This document shows, one piece after another, positions 36,745-49,570 of a DNA stretch of 64,000 nucleotides; within the stretch, counting starts at the first letter, position 1; each line of letters starts with the position of its first letter. Under the pieces are notes generated by a model. The model saw only the letters and a program-made list of their open reading frames with translations, was not told where the DNA came from and did not search any database. The translations under genes and the position numbers were made by a program. The stretch is from Galbula dea (taxonomy: Eukaryota > Chordata > Aves > Piciformes > Galbulidae): contig VWZX01008476.1 in the NCBI GenBank assembly GCA_013399015.1, positions 372,001 to 436,000 on the forward strand, read 5' to 3'.

Positions 36745-37972
36745 GGATGATTTAGGCTGGAGAGGTGATCTGGGGAACTACAGTCCTTGTCAGTCTGACC
36801 TTGGTGCAGGAAAAGGTTATGGAGCAGATCATTTTGAGTGCCATCACACAGCATGTGCAGGAAAACCAGGGAATCAGACCCAGCCAGCAGGGATTTCTAG
36901 AAGGCAAGTCCTGCTTGACTAAGGTGACCTGTTTGGTGGATGAGGGAAGGGCTGTGGATATAGTCTACCTAGACTTCATGAAAACCTTTGACACTGTCTC
37001 CCACAGCATTCCCCTGGAGAAACTGGCTGCATGTGGCTTGGATGGGCATACCCTCCTCTGGGTTAGAAACTGCCTGAATGGCTGAACTCAAAGAGTGTTG
37101 GTGAATGGAGTTAAATCCAGCTAGAGGCCAATCACAAGTGATGTACCCTAGGGCTTAGTGCTAGGACCAGTCCTGTTTCATATCTTTATAGACAACCTAG
37201 ATAAGGGGATTGAGTGCACCCTAAGTAAGTTTGCAGGTAACACCCAGTTGTGCAGAAGTGTTGATCTGCTTCAGGGTAGGAAGGCTTCACAGAGGGGTCT
37301 GGACAGGCTGCATCAGAAGACTGGGGTCAATAGGATGAGGTTCAGCAAGTGCTGGGTCCTGCACTTGAGTCACAACAACTTCATGCAACCCTACAGGCTT
37401 GGGGAAGAGTGGTTGGAAAGCTGCATGGTAGAAAAGGACATGGGGGTGTTGGTTGACAGATGGCTGAACATGAGTCATCTGTGTGCCCAGGTGGCCAAAA
37501 AATTCAACAGCATCCTGGCTTGGATCAGGAATAATGTGGCCCATAAATAGCAGGGCTGGGGAGCTGATTGTTCCCCTGTAGTCAGGACTGGTGAGTCTGC
37601 ATCTCCAATGTTTTCAGTTTTGGACCCCTCACTACAAGAAGAGCATTGAGATACTGAAGTTTGTCCAAAGAAGGGCAACAAAGTTGGTGAAGGGTCTAGA
37701 GCACAAGTCTAATGAGGAGGAGATGAGGGAACTGGGGTTATGTAGTCTGGAGAAGAGAAGGCTCAGGGGGAACCTCTCTACAATTAACAGAAAGGAAGTT
37801 GTAGTAAGGTGGGACTTGGTCTCTTCTCTCAAGTAACAAGTGACAGGACAAGAGGAAATAGCTTCAAGTTGCACCAGGGGAGGTTCAGATTAGCTATCAG
37901 GAAGAATTTATTCACCAAGAGGGTTATCAGGCATTGGCACAAGATGCTCAGGGAGGTGGTGGAAGTGATTCA
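36745..37972 (+). mobile_element. CR1 LINE copy with dead reverse transcriptase
   Basis: This is the longest LINE copy here, about 1.2 kb, truncated at both ends. Frame 36765 onward encodes the reverse transcriptase finger/palm region (VYLDFMKTFDTVSHS at about 36962), then LGPVLFHIFIDNLDKGIECT from 37161, then the thumb and C-terminal part to 37547. In that frame there are three stops, TGA 37083, TAG 37122 and TAG 37149. The catalytic F-A-D-D box has become F-A-G-N near 37228, so no activity is possible. A frameshift lies between 37550 and 37591, after which FWTPHYKKSIEILKFVQRR and a 'LEKRRLRG' segment follow. Similarity ends near 37972 (ggaggtggtggaa), before the 3' tail and terminal octamer. 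Normal CR1 ORF2 is about 900 codons, so more than half is missing. Confidence 0.95.
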
Positions 37973-39154
37973 ATGTAATTAGGATTAATAGAAATTGCTA
38001 CAGGTTCAGAATCTACTGGAAAGACAGCAGAGGAAAAGTGATGTGATAAGTTGTCCTGTCTTAGGAAGAATTGAAATGGATGGTTTGATTTCTGTGACTG
38101 ACAAAAGAGTTTTGGGGGATGCTGCTGGTGGGACAATATCAGAGCAGTATAAGAGTAGGGTACCAGTGGATTAAATATCCAGTTAAACTCAATTACTTAT
38201 CTTGAAACAACCACCACAACTGCAGCACCTGGTGTCTGCCATCATCACTGCAAGGCAGAACAAAAGGACAAACCTTTTTACAATGAATGCCTACTACTAT
38301 GAATCATAGTACTATCAAAGTGTTCTTCAACAAGGAGAAAACACATCACAAATAAGGACAAAGTCTCTAACATTTCTTTTATATAGCCCACATCTGTCTG
38401 AACATAGTGACTCAAACCTACTAAATTAAAATAGTAAGTAAGTAATTCTTAAATGTTTAAGGTGTAAGTGGAAACAGTAAATTAAAAAGACAAAAGTGGG
38501 TGAACCAATTCTAAATGAATGTCAGAATAATGACAATTCTGTCAGCACAAATGGAGTTTAACAAGAGTTTAAACTTCACTGTGCTGAGAAAGGATTAGAG
38601 GTTTCAACAATATGCAGGGGTTTTTTTCTGTTCCTTTGCAACATCTGATATCGAATTAATGAATCTCTGTGTAATGAGCCAAATCTGCCACAGATTTTAG
38701 TGAGTGACTCTAATATGGTGGCAGATGGTGTAAATCAGTGTAAAATTTGGCAGTATGTATTAACTGGAATCTGTGATGTTTTCAGGGACTTGTATGCATG
38801 CAACCCATCAGTTCCATCTGAAAACACAGAATTTTTCTTGTGTTTGGATGAAAGCAAGAGCTTAATTTAGCCTCTCAGATGATTCCTTACATTTAAGTTG
38901 CCATTAGTTTTCATTCTGACTTAGAAGAAAGGATAGGCTAAGAAGTCAGCTAAACTAGTGACATCTAGCTATTAAAGCAGATTTTTGGCAATTTAAAGAA
39001 AAAGCTCCTTGGACAAAAAGCTGGCTGCTGCTGCATAGTAAGGGAGTTTTTCCAGGTCTTCACTTTTAGGATAACTTGAGAGGAAGGTGTGGCAGAAGAG
39101 ACCCAGTCCATATCAGAAGGGATTTCAGTCCATATCAGTATTTGAAGGCAAGGC
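37973..39154. other. Unique non-coding sequence
   Basis: No gene or repeat is recognised between the large CR1 copy and the next CR1 3' end. Confidence 0.5.
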
Positions 39155-39214
39155 ATTGGAAACAGATGATCTCAGAGGTCTTTTCCAGCCAGAATGATTC
39201 TATGATTCTGTGAT
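39155..39214 (+). mobile_element. CR1 LINE 3' terminus
   Basis: A short terminal fragment: gatgatctcagaggtctttt followed by ccagccagaatg and the terminal octamer repeated as attctatgattctgtgat. Only about 60 bp remain. The 'cagaggtcttttccag' variant differs from the 'ttaagttcccttccaac' variant at 59910, so a different subfamily from the copy at 59030 is implied. Confidence 0.8.
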
Positions 39215-40450
39215 TTACTCCTTCTGGACTTGCATGCTAAATGTCTATGCAATATTTTACTGCAACATACTCTGGAGGATCAGAGGGTCTTAAGAAGAAG
39301 GTAATATAACTTGTGCATTACAGCTGAGGTCCTCTTGGCAGTGGCTGGAATTACTCATAGCTTCATTCAGCAGTGACTTTTATACTCCACAAGTGAGTTT
39401 TGCATTAGCATGGCATGCTCTCACTCCTGTACAGTCTTAATGTTTCACAGCTACATACAGTTTGATTGCACCGCTCTGTAAAATCAGAAGTCTCCCTTTG
39501 CATGTTTTACTATCCATGATTTCAAGCAGTCTGTCCAACCAGAAAGCCTAAAAAGTTATCTGACTCCTCTCAGCATCTAATCTTTTTGCTTATGCTGTAG
39601 GGAAGCCCTGTTCTTTCCCAGCCTTCACATGTTTAAGTGAGTAACTTAAATGAGCACTCTTCAACTGCAGTGAGTAACTCCAACACCTGACTTGCACCTT
39701 TGTGACAGCAGTCACTGTGTCTTGTACAACTGTTGTTTACTACAAGTAACACTTGAGTACACTTCACCTTGTGTGATTTTACAGAAGCACCTGATCTGTA
39801 CTTAAAACAAATAAAAATGTTTCCAGCCTGTTTTTTTCTGCATGAAATAGGTACAAGGAAACTTGCTTGGCTGCTTGATTAGCCACTATTTGACCATTTA
39901 GCAACTACTGAAAAAAGTCATTGCACTCCTAATGCAGTTACACAAGTGATAGCCTCAGCAGAGGCTGAAGCACTTTAAAGGGTAGATAACAGATGTTACA
40001 GGGTCATCACAGAACCAGAAAACATGTTTCTATAGATTTAACATCTTAGTCTAATTCCTCCTTGATTATTAAACAAGAAAAGAGAAATTGTTTGGCATTC
40101 ATCCAGTCTGTAGCACAACAGGATGCTGGTCCTTCAAAAAGCAAAAACTGATCATAACCCAATCTCCATGCCTGTAATGGGTTTAAGCAGTCATTGCTAC
40201 TTCAATGCCAAATCATTTACAAAGGTCAAAATCAAAAGGCAGAGAAGACCCCTGTCCCTGCCCCTGCCACCAGAAGAGTAATTGTTATCAGTAGCTCCAA
40301 TAATGACAAAAATGCTGAGCTTCCTTTTTTTGGTCCTGCCTTAAAAACTTGTTTATGTTTCAGTGGTATGAATGCCTCCCTGGCAGGTGCTGCATGCTGA
40401 TGACAGTCATTTTTCTTCCCATTTGATGTTGTCCATTACAGCTGTCCTTG

Positions 40451-40489
40451 TAAAAAAAACCAAACAACCAAACAACAACCCCTCCCCAG
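40451..40489. repeat. A/C-rich low-complexity tract
   Basis: An A8 run followed by irregular CCAAACAA units. Possibly a decayed A-tail; no retroposon body is recognised upstream. Confidence 0.6.
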
Positions 40490-43400
40490 TTGCATTATAG
40501 TTACAGCAATGTTCTTGCTGAACAACAAAAGAGGTTGAGTGGAGGACAGCTCTGGGCATTCAAGAAAGTAGACATCTGGAGGAATGGTTCCTTGCATGAT
40601 AAACACATTTTTTAAAGCTTTTGCTTCCTGCTAATTAAGTAGATCTGAAAGCATTCCCTGACCCACTGAAGTTCAATCTCTTTTTCAGACTTCTTCCTAA
40701 AAGTAGAGAGAATTACAGATGGGTGGCTGCTCACTGAAACATGATGATGTTTCCACCCCCAAGGTAAAGCCATGTTTGTCTAGATGCACTTCTGAGTCAG
40801 TGAGTTTATTAGACAAGTTGTCCTAGTGTAACTAAAACAATTGGGTTACATAATGCATATTCTTGGACACTCAAAGGCTTTTAAAATGATGTTTACATTG
40901 ACTGACTTCAAAGGGTAAGTTTCAGCTCACTGGATGAAAGTGAAGCTTTAACTAGTGTGAGTAACCCACTATTAGATGTTCACATTCTTTTAACTAGGTC
41001 AAAATTACATTGACTTAGTTACTCTGTTGCAGTGTTTCTGGTGAGGAAATCCTCTCTGATCCTTAGATTTCATTACTACTGAGGTCTGAAAGCTTTGAGT
41101 CAGACCAGACAGTGCATTTCAAATGGTTAGAACTGCACACAAATAGTATAGGCTTCCTTGTGATAATGTTTCCCTCCAAACCCCTACTTCTATTTCTAGT
41201 CATGTAATCTGGTTATAACTCTTTCTCCTAATCTATATACAGTGTATCAAAAAGAGATACTTTATAACCTTTGTCTATTTGCAGATTTTTATACTTTTCT
41301 AAATGAAGGCACATGGAGATCATCATTCTGGTGCAAATAATCCTCTCCATTAGCTTTATGGATCTTCCTTTCAGTAGGACTGACTTCTTTGATAATATTT
41401 TCTTTTACATCCTACTTCTCTCCATCTATGTATGGTATGGTATAAGTAGAAATTATGACAAACACCACCAAAGTGACTAGGCAACTGATACTACTGTGGT
41501 GCCACATTCCTTTCTGCACCATATCCTGTATTTATCCTGTACTTACTCTTTGCCTCCTCCACCCTCTCACCCATACCCATCTCTTCTTCTGGGATAGTCT
41601 TCCCCTTTCCCTTTTTCCAGTATACTGGAATAAAAAAAGAACAGTTGGACAGTTCACCTCACATTTCCAAAAGGCCTCCTTATCCACCATTGTTCAGTTT
41701 ACTCAGGTTATGATTTCAGAACATGTACAGGCTTGTGGATTTGCTTGAGTGACACCAAACTATATCAACATCATAAGACAAACCTCAGTCAACAACCACG
41801 ACTTCTGTTTATAAATCAGCTTCAGTTTGGAGCTAACTTCACATTTAACTAGATAAAGAATGCAAAACCCCTAGATTTTGTTTGTCACCTCCAAGTGATT
41901 CTACAACACAGGCAGAACAGAGCATTATTTCAAATCTACTGACAGAGAAGGCATCAGCTTTATGAAGTAATTTATCAGAAGTAGTCTTTAATCCTTATAC
42001 TTAATAGGAGCTGAGCTCTGCTCTACTTATCTGTGCAATGTTTTATCATATCAGGGAATTCCTGCTTGCTATTTCTGCATTGATTTCATCCTTTATTTCC
42101 TCCTTTTACTGAGCTCTTGAATTGCTTGATTTTTTTTAAATTTAATTTTCCACTGTTTGAGTTCTCTTTGCAAGCCCTAAAACATTCCTTTTGTCACTGA
42201 AACACATCTTACCTCTGCACATATCTTCCCTTTTTCAACTAGAGGTAGGAAACTGAGGTAGACTAATGAGTTGCTAGAGACTATTTTGCTTGCATCTGAT
42301 AGTGTTAGAAGATACTAATTTCAGATTTTCACAAACTAGGGAGGTATAGTGGAAAAGATCAGTGCAAGCTTTGTTTCTTATACTCTTTACTCTTGTCTTT
42401 AGTTTTGGTTTTGCTTGCAGACACAATATGGCAGTAAATAGACCTGCCAAAAAAACTAGCTCTGTATCTGTATTCTTTTTGTCCCATTTATTTAATTTAG
42501 TCCCTGTGTTTCCACATATTTCATGGTTTTTAGTATGTCCTGTGGACCCACTCACTTCTATTTTATGAGGTTCTTAAAGTCTTTCTTTGCATTTCCCAGG
42601 GCTGTTTTAAAGCATAAGGAAAGACCATCTCTCTGAACCAAAAGCCTCTCAAGCAAAACTCAGTGCTTTCCTTAATATGTTTGGTTGGCTTCCCAAATTT
42701 GTAGGTATTATGTGATGGTCTTGGTTTTATCAGAACTGTGATTATTTTAAGAAGTGGTATCCTTTCACCAGAAGAGTGTTTGCATATCTTCATACCAGAT
42801 ACAGAAGCAGATTCTTCTCATCAGGAAAGGATATCTAATTTGTTTATGGTAGTAGGTATGAGCTGATGCACAAGATCAGATGGGTGACAAATAGCACATC
42901 ACTTTGTGCAGTGTTTCATAACGTGTCTTTAATTGTTGATTTATTTGAGACAGCTTATAATGTCCTTCACAATAGGATTTACAACTGCAACTACATAGCT
43001 AATAGAAAAAATAATATAAAAAAAATCAAGAAAATTTTGTTTCTGGGTTCATGCCCAGTTTTTTTAACAGCTATATTCATCAAGTAAATGTTGAGAGGTA
43101 GGAAACAGCTTTAAAAAATAATAAGAAACTAGAAATAAGATATTCATCTTACCAGAGTTTAGCTAGAGGAAGCTGGGTGTAAGCCAGGATTTGAAATTGG
43201 AGATGTAAAAATTAATGACAGGGAGTGATAAGGATTGTAAATCATATGCATTTACATGTCATCAGTCTTGTCATACAGGAGAACTGTACCATGACTGACA
43301 AGGGTGAAAGTATTAATTTGTAAGGATCAAGATTTTGGAGTTAATAGAATTTGATCATCTGACTCACCAAAGGTAGAGAATTGAAATACTTCACTGACAA

Positions 43401-46400
43401 AAGAGTGAAGCATAACCAGACAGAAAATGGATTTGAAGAAACCTGGTAATTCTGACTTTTCCTCTCCTCTTCCACTGTAAATATTTGTTATTCTTGTGTT
43501 TGTCCTTGACCCATTCATCAGACAGTTTGGTGTTCTTCCTGCACAGGATTGTTGTTTTATGCCTTTTCATGTGTTTTATAACTGTTATGTGTTTTAGCCT
43601 GTTTCATAGGAACATCATAAGTTCTCTTTCTTTCTGATTTCCCTGGGTACCCTAAAGAGGAGCTCCTCTAGCTGTGGCTGCTCTTATCATGTACTTGAAA
43701 GTGGATTTAGGGCAGAGGCTGAGGCACTCTAAAGGATTAGCTGAAGTGAGAGTTTACAAGATCTTTTTCTTCCTTGGTCTTTTTATTACTGTGATGGAAG
43801 CAGTGATCTGCAGGAACTGGGTGTTATCCCTGCAGGGAATGTTCAGCAGGTGCTAGTTCACTTTTTACCATGGATCTTCAAAGAAAATGGACAGTGATAT
43901 ATTGTCCATCCCATGGTGTTTTCCCACCTTCCTGTTTCTTCTAGAATCACATTTTAGTCAATACTATGGTCTCCAGTTGGGAAACCTTTGATTGCTCTCT
44001 GCATATCCAAGTTTGGTTGCTTCTTTCTCCATATTAGTCATTTAATGCAATGTTTTCTGAGTACAGAAAGTAACACAAAAGTAACAGAAAAGGGCAGTTC
44101 CTAAAAGTAAGAGTTGTTAATTCAGTCCTTGGTCTGTAGCATGCACTTTAGCTACATATCTGTAGAGTTTCTTAAAAGCAATGGGCAGTTTAGTTTTGCA
44201 CTCATTATCATATGAACATTATAAGCATTTTAAGATCTTGCACAGCTCTGTGGACTTATTTGTCATAAGATTTTTGATTTTTGTGGTGTTTGTCCACATC
44301 TTTATTTGTGCATCCTTGTTTATCATGTCCAGATTCCTGCATGCTGTTTACACTCTGCACATACCATATCCAAAGCTGTTCTTGAAACGTGGTTTTGAGA
44401 GGAACATTTCAAACCACTATCTTGAAAAGATCCTCCCTGCACTGGACCAGAAAAATTAGGTATAGATGGCTTTGTGCTACATGCTGTAATCCATCATGCC
44501 ATGCTGAACAAGGATCTGTATTGGGATAGGGATATTTAGACTTACAAACACAGAAGAAGAAAAGAAAATGAATATTGCTTTTACTACCCTCATATCTGTG
44601 CTTCCTCATCTTTCCACTGCTCATTGGTATAATGACAAATATTTAACATTTATACTGCTAATGTGCCATCAGCAAAATAGGTCAACTAATTAAAGAAGAA
44701 ACCAGGCAAGGAATCAGAAGCTCAGATTTTCCCTCTGCCCCTGATGTCTTATATGCATTTTGACATCTATTTTTTTCTCTGCTTCTGTTTCTACCACATA
44801 CTGCAGAGTGATTGCAAGAATAATGACATGAAATGTATCAACAAATAAAATACACACACAAAAGCCTTTCCCAAATCACATCCTCAATAGTCAGGGAAGA
44901 TAAAGGCTGAGGAAAAGGTAAGTATTCAACAAGGTCAGCTTTACCTTTTATATATTTTCTTCTTTCTGTACAAAATTCCAGAAGTTTTAGATGTTCAGAG
45001 ACTGCAGTAATGAAGAGACTAGAAACATCAAAGAGTGACAGAGTCACTGCTTGTGTTGGTGTGGGTGTAGGACAGGACACAGTGATAAAGTTTTTAACAT
45101 CAAGTTTCAAAGTAGCAGCAGTTCACACAATTAAGCTACTGAGTCAGTGAATTGCATCTTTTAAAATTTCCCCAGCTTTGACACATCATGGGGTGACTTT
45201 ATGTCCTACTGTTTTCACATCCTTGTTGATATCTTGAATTAACCAAGCATCTGTTACTCCAATGAATCCAGATATCTGTTTTAATAGGGTTGTTTTCAAC
45301 ATTGCAGTGTGTTCTGATTATTCTTTGTATTGAAAAGAAAGCAAGCATTCTATTCTATTCCTTTTTTTTCTTAGTTTCAAAGGAAAATTGTTCCATTCTA
45401 CTCTTTCTTACAGTTCAATCAGCTTCTATCAAAGCTTATCTGATTCACTATCTCTTAAGTGAAAAGTGATTTCTCCACAAAACACAACATTTTCTGACCA
45501 TACAACCCTAATTTATCCTTAAAATACACTTTTTAAATGGCATTCTTTGACAGGATGGCTTCTTTTCCAGGTCCAGCATGACTTACTCCCATTTCATACT
45601 TAAAATAAAGGAGCAAGATGTTGTTATGAGACATATAAATGAGTATAAATTTGGAGCAATTCTAGGGAAATGAGTGGAGTCACTCCAAATTTACTGTGTG
45701 ATGGAAAGGTACTTTTTGCACATACATAAAAAACTTGTGTCTTTATAGCAATCAAAGGAGGAATGTTGCATCTCTAATGTATGAATGTGATGGATGATCT
45801 TGGTACACATGAACACCTTCTGATAAAGATTTTGCATTATTTATTAGTAATGTGTGGAGTAACTGACATCTTCAAGGGAATCAAAACTGTATTTTCTTGG
45901 CCATTAGGAGAGATACACTTTCTTCAAGCTTCTATATAGCTCCAAAACTTTAAGCAATTTTTTAAAACTCCTGAGATAAAGACTGCAATAAATACTCCCA
46001 AGGCATCTGTTCTGACACTGGTGCCCCAAGCCAAATGGTAACATAAATTATCTTCATAGATTACATCTGATGTATACTCATGATCTCCCTACAGTTGGGA
46101 TCAGAAATAGACCTTTAAACTCCATGCCAACAGCCAATAAATGAGGTGAATCCATTCTACATACTTCTTGTGGAACTGCAGTTTGTCACACCTTGTCATA
46201 GAAGATCTATCAGAGTCCAAAATGTGAATCTGTTAATGGAATCATTTATGTTGCAGTTGGGGATTTTCTGTAAAACACTGTGAGTATCACTGAGGAGATA
46301 ATGTGCAAAATGCTTCTCTAATACAGATATTTGTGCCAAGCTGTTGGATTCAGCAGTGATACTGGCATTCAGTGATGCTATGAAACTGCTCCAGTTCAGC

Positions 46401-47823
46401 CATCATCTCCTAAAACATAATTTTGGATGTGATATCTCAATTTATTAGGGAATTATCTGGACCTGAGGAGAATGCATGGTTTGGAAGTGTATTTCTGTAG
46501 TTTCTTATTAAGGAATACATGCAAAGACCTTTTTAGGAATTCATTTGTGCCATCCATGATTGTATCCCTCACCTGAATTTAACTTACAACCTTGAAAACT
46601 GGGGGAGGTTCCTGTCCTGTTTCCCTGAGGGTAGGGTTGTGGTCTTCATGTCTGTGCCAAGTATAAGGCAATTGTGGGCCACTTGGATGTTACTTAGGTT
46701 GCCTACAGACTGCTACTTGCAGAAGTCTGTTTTGTAGTCTGAAGGAAGAAAATATTGAAGAGTAAAAAGAAGCCACATGTTCTATACCATTAGGAAATAT
46801 TTTTCTTGTACTCTATGCTGCATGACTGAATGCCTTGGCCCAGTGACTTGTACAAGCCCAAAAAGAAAGGTCTGACATAAACTACTGTTCTTCTGTTCTA
46901 AAGACTCAGTTCAAATTCCACTAGAACAGGCAAAACGACCTCTGTTGATTCTAAATGTCTTTAGATGATGTCCCAAAACCATAAAATAGGAATAATGATG
47001 CATTGTGTTTAAGGCTTTAGGATAGGTTTCAAGAAAACTAGGCATAGCTTCTTTATGGTTCTGGACAAATACCTCATCTCTGCTATCTGTACACAGAGGG
47101 TAAAACTGCTGTAACTCATGTCAAAATCCTTACAAGGATAAATCCATAAAGTCTCAGGATGCACTGACATATATTGCCAGGGGGACTATATTGATAGATA
47201 AAAGCCACTATGCTGTCAACAAATCTCTTACCAGTACATATAAAAATTGATGAGCTTTTCTTACTCTGTTGGGTGTCCCAAAACCCAGGACAATTGTGAC
47301 CCATCTCTGTCACTTATTTTAACTATGAGCTGGATTTTCTGAGTGTGAAAGTTCTAGCCTGCAGTGCTTATACCTGCATTAAATAAAGAGTAGGATATGC
47401 TTTACCATTTGTTTAAAAGATGTTTTCCTTGCCTAGCAAGTTGTGAGCTACTGCATTTATTATTGGAAGGAACCAGACCAGAAAATAGTTATGATGGTTT
47501 GTGAGCTACAGATTATTGTTTGTGACAAATTCCAGACATGGTCCATCAAACAGTCCTCCATGAGGTCTGAAACTGAAGTGGCTGTTCCACCTTTTCAAGT
47601 CCAACCACTTGTTTTGTATTATTCCAGATAATGTCTGGGAATACAGGCAACAGAAGGATATCATTTTCAGAGTAAGTTGTGACTTTTTTTTTTCCTTTTC
47701 TTTTCTGTTTGAAAGAAGCTGTCAGCCAAGAAATAAACTCTTTAATCAGTCAGGAAAGATATGTTGCATCAAGATGTCTAGCAAAGAAGATGATAAAACA
47801 TTGTATAAAAAGAAAGTGGTGTA

Positions 47824-47863
47824 CAAGTTTTTTATGTTCAATGCAAGTTTCTTATGTTCAATG
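47824..47863 (+). repeat. 20-bp tandem duplication
   Basis: Two adjacent 20-base units, caagttttttatgttcaatg and caagtttcttatgttcaatg, differ at one base. The unit length is not a multiple of three, which argues against the 188-codon frame that covers it being a gene. Replication slippage is the simplest origin. Confidence 0.9.
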
Positions 47864-49489
47864 AGTGCTTTATTAAAAAATCTCTTATTAGAGCAAACTA
47901 CCAATGAAAGGTCAGCAAAATCACCTGAATTTACTAAGCTGTGTATAATTTTCCATAGAATATGCAGGAAATACTGTGCAAAAAATGCTTTTTGTGTTTG
48001 GGTGACTTCAATAGCCTTTGAACAATACACCTCCAGATGTAAGAGGATCATGGTCAGCTCTAAAATCTGTTTGAGGGAGAGGGTGATGGTCTCAAAATTC
48101 TTTTTAGTATCATTTCCTAGTGACTGTGTCACTGGAATCAGTCTAGAAAAAACAGATTTATTTAACTCTTTGTAGGTCTGAGCATATAGCAGACCAACTT
48201 AACTAAGTTAAACTACCTTACAGTGCAAGCAGTTATTGCTACCTGAAGAGCTTACCACAGATGGATGCTCCCAGGTTGATGTACAGTATCCTGCTTGTGG
48301 TCCTTCAGGAGTAACTGAGTCTAAGCAGAGTTAAATGTTTATCTTTGGAGCCAGTCACAGACTCTCTGCTTGACCACTTCTTTGCAAATGTTGCTGAAAC
48401 TTCCTACCTTTAGTTACTCTTCATAATAAAGATGTACTATTTCCCAGACAGTGCAAATGTTCAAATTGTTCATGTAGTAAAAGCAGAGAGTAAAATGACT
48501 TTGCAAAACATCTTCTGAAACAAAACCATCTTTCACTCACAGGGGAAAATTAGCCAAAGTATACTCTCAGCATCTTCCTGGCCTGCTGGTCTGTGAGTTA
48601 CTGGATTTCCAATTGCAGTTAACCTAAGTGAAAAGTCTCAAATAAAATCTCTGATTTCATTGCTGTTACATTTCTGAGAGCTCTTCTGTCTTTGATAACT
48701 ATGTTCAGGATCATAAGCTCAGGATTCCTTTTATGGTTGGCCTGTAAAGATGTTTAAAGATGTTCTTTACCCTTCTTCCTAAGCAAATCATTTATTCTTT
48801 GTTTATGTGTCTTCTAGAAGTCCTTGCATCTATTCTGCATCTATTAAAGATGTTTGATCTTCAGGGTTTGATATTCAACAACACCTTTTGAATTAAGTTT
48901 AAGATACAAGGTGGAAGACAATTTTCATGAACAAAATAGAGTTTGTGGTTTGGTACAAACAGGTAGAGTAGGGTTCATCCTGCTAAATTTAGACAAGTGT
49001 GAGTGTGTTATTTACAATCCCTTTGTAGCCAGTGGAGAAAACCAGGCACTTCAGAGACAGAAACTGTCTTATTTTAAAGCAGATATCTGAAGTAGATGAG
49101 GGAAATTGCATCATTATCTCCATTTACTGTGGCTGGACCTTGGTGACTGACCCACAAAGAGTCAGGAGAGATGAATCCCTGTTAAGAGATACACCAGACT
49201 GACACATTCACTTTACTACTTTGCTGTACAGAATACTCAGAAGTCTGAGCAGAATCTGCTCCACTGAGGTGATTCAACCTCAGTAGAAATAGCATTTAGA
49301 AAGTGTTTCCAAGAAACCCAGTTCCCCACTGTTGTTGTCTCCTTGTTGTGCTGATATTTCTCCCAGCAACCTGGCAGGAAATTTATCCCTGGGTTATACT
49401 GTATATTATGCTACATTTATCTTGTCCATGGAGAGTAGAAATAGCTTGTTTACTTACAGTAAATATCTGTAGGCATATGAGTTGGGCTG

Positions 49490-49570
49490 TAGCCTATTTT
49501 ACATATGGGAAAATAAACCACAGCACAATCATTGTGGGAATGGCCAGATTTGAACCCTTATTAGGAATGT
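49490..49570 (+). mobile_element. Possible MIR-like SINE relic
   Basis: The words ctattttacatatgggaaaa, taaaccacagcac and ccagatttgaaccct appear in the order and orientation of the MIR core and its right part (ccattttacagatgaggaaa, aggcacag, gggatttgaaccc). The spacing between the last two is shorter than in the consensus, so a deletion is needed. The match is weak and could be chance. Confidence 0.22.

Noticed and set aside
36388..36922. Two overlapping frames of 102 and 116 codons upstream of CR1
   Set aside because: The second runs out of frame into the CR1 copy and neither shows a domain. They are chance frames.
47609..48175. 188-codon plus-strand frame
   Set aside because: No domain or signal recognised, a competing 128-codon frame runs on the minus strand, and a 20-bp tandem duplication (not a multiple of three) lies inside it.
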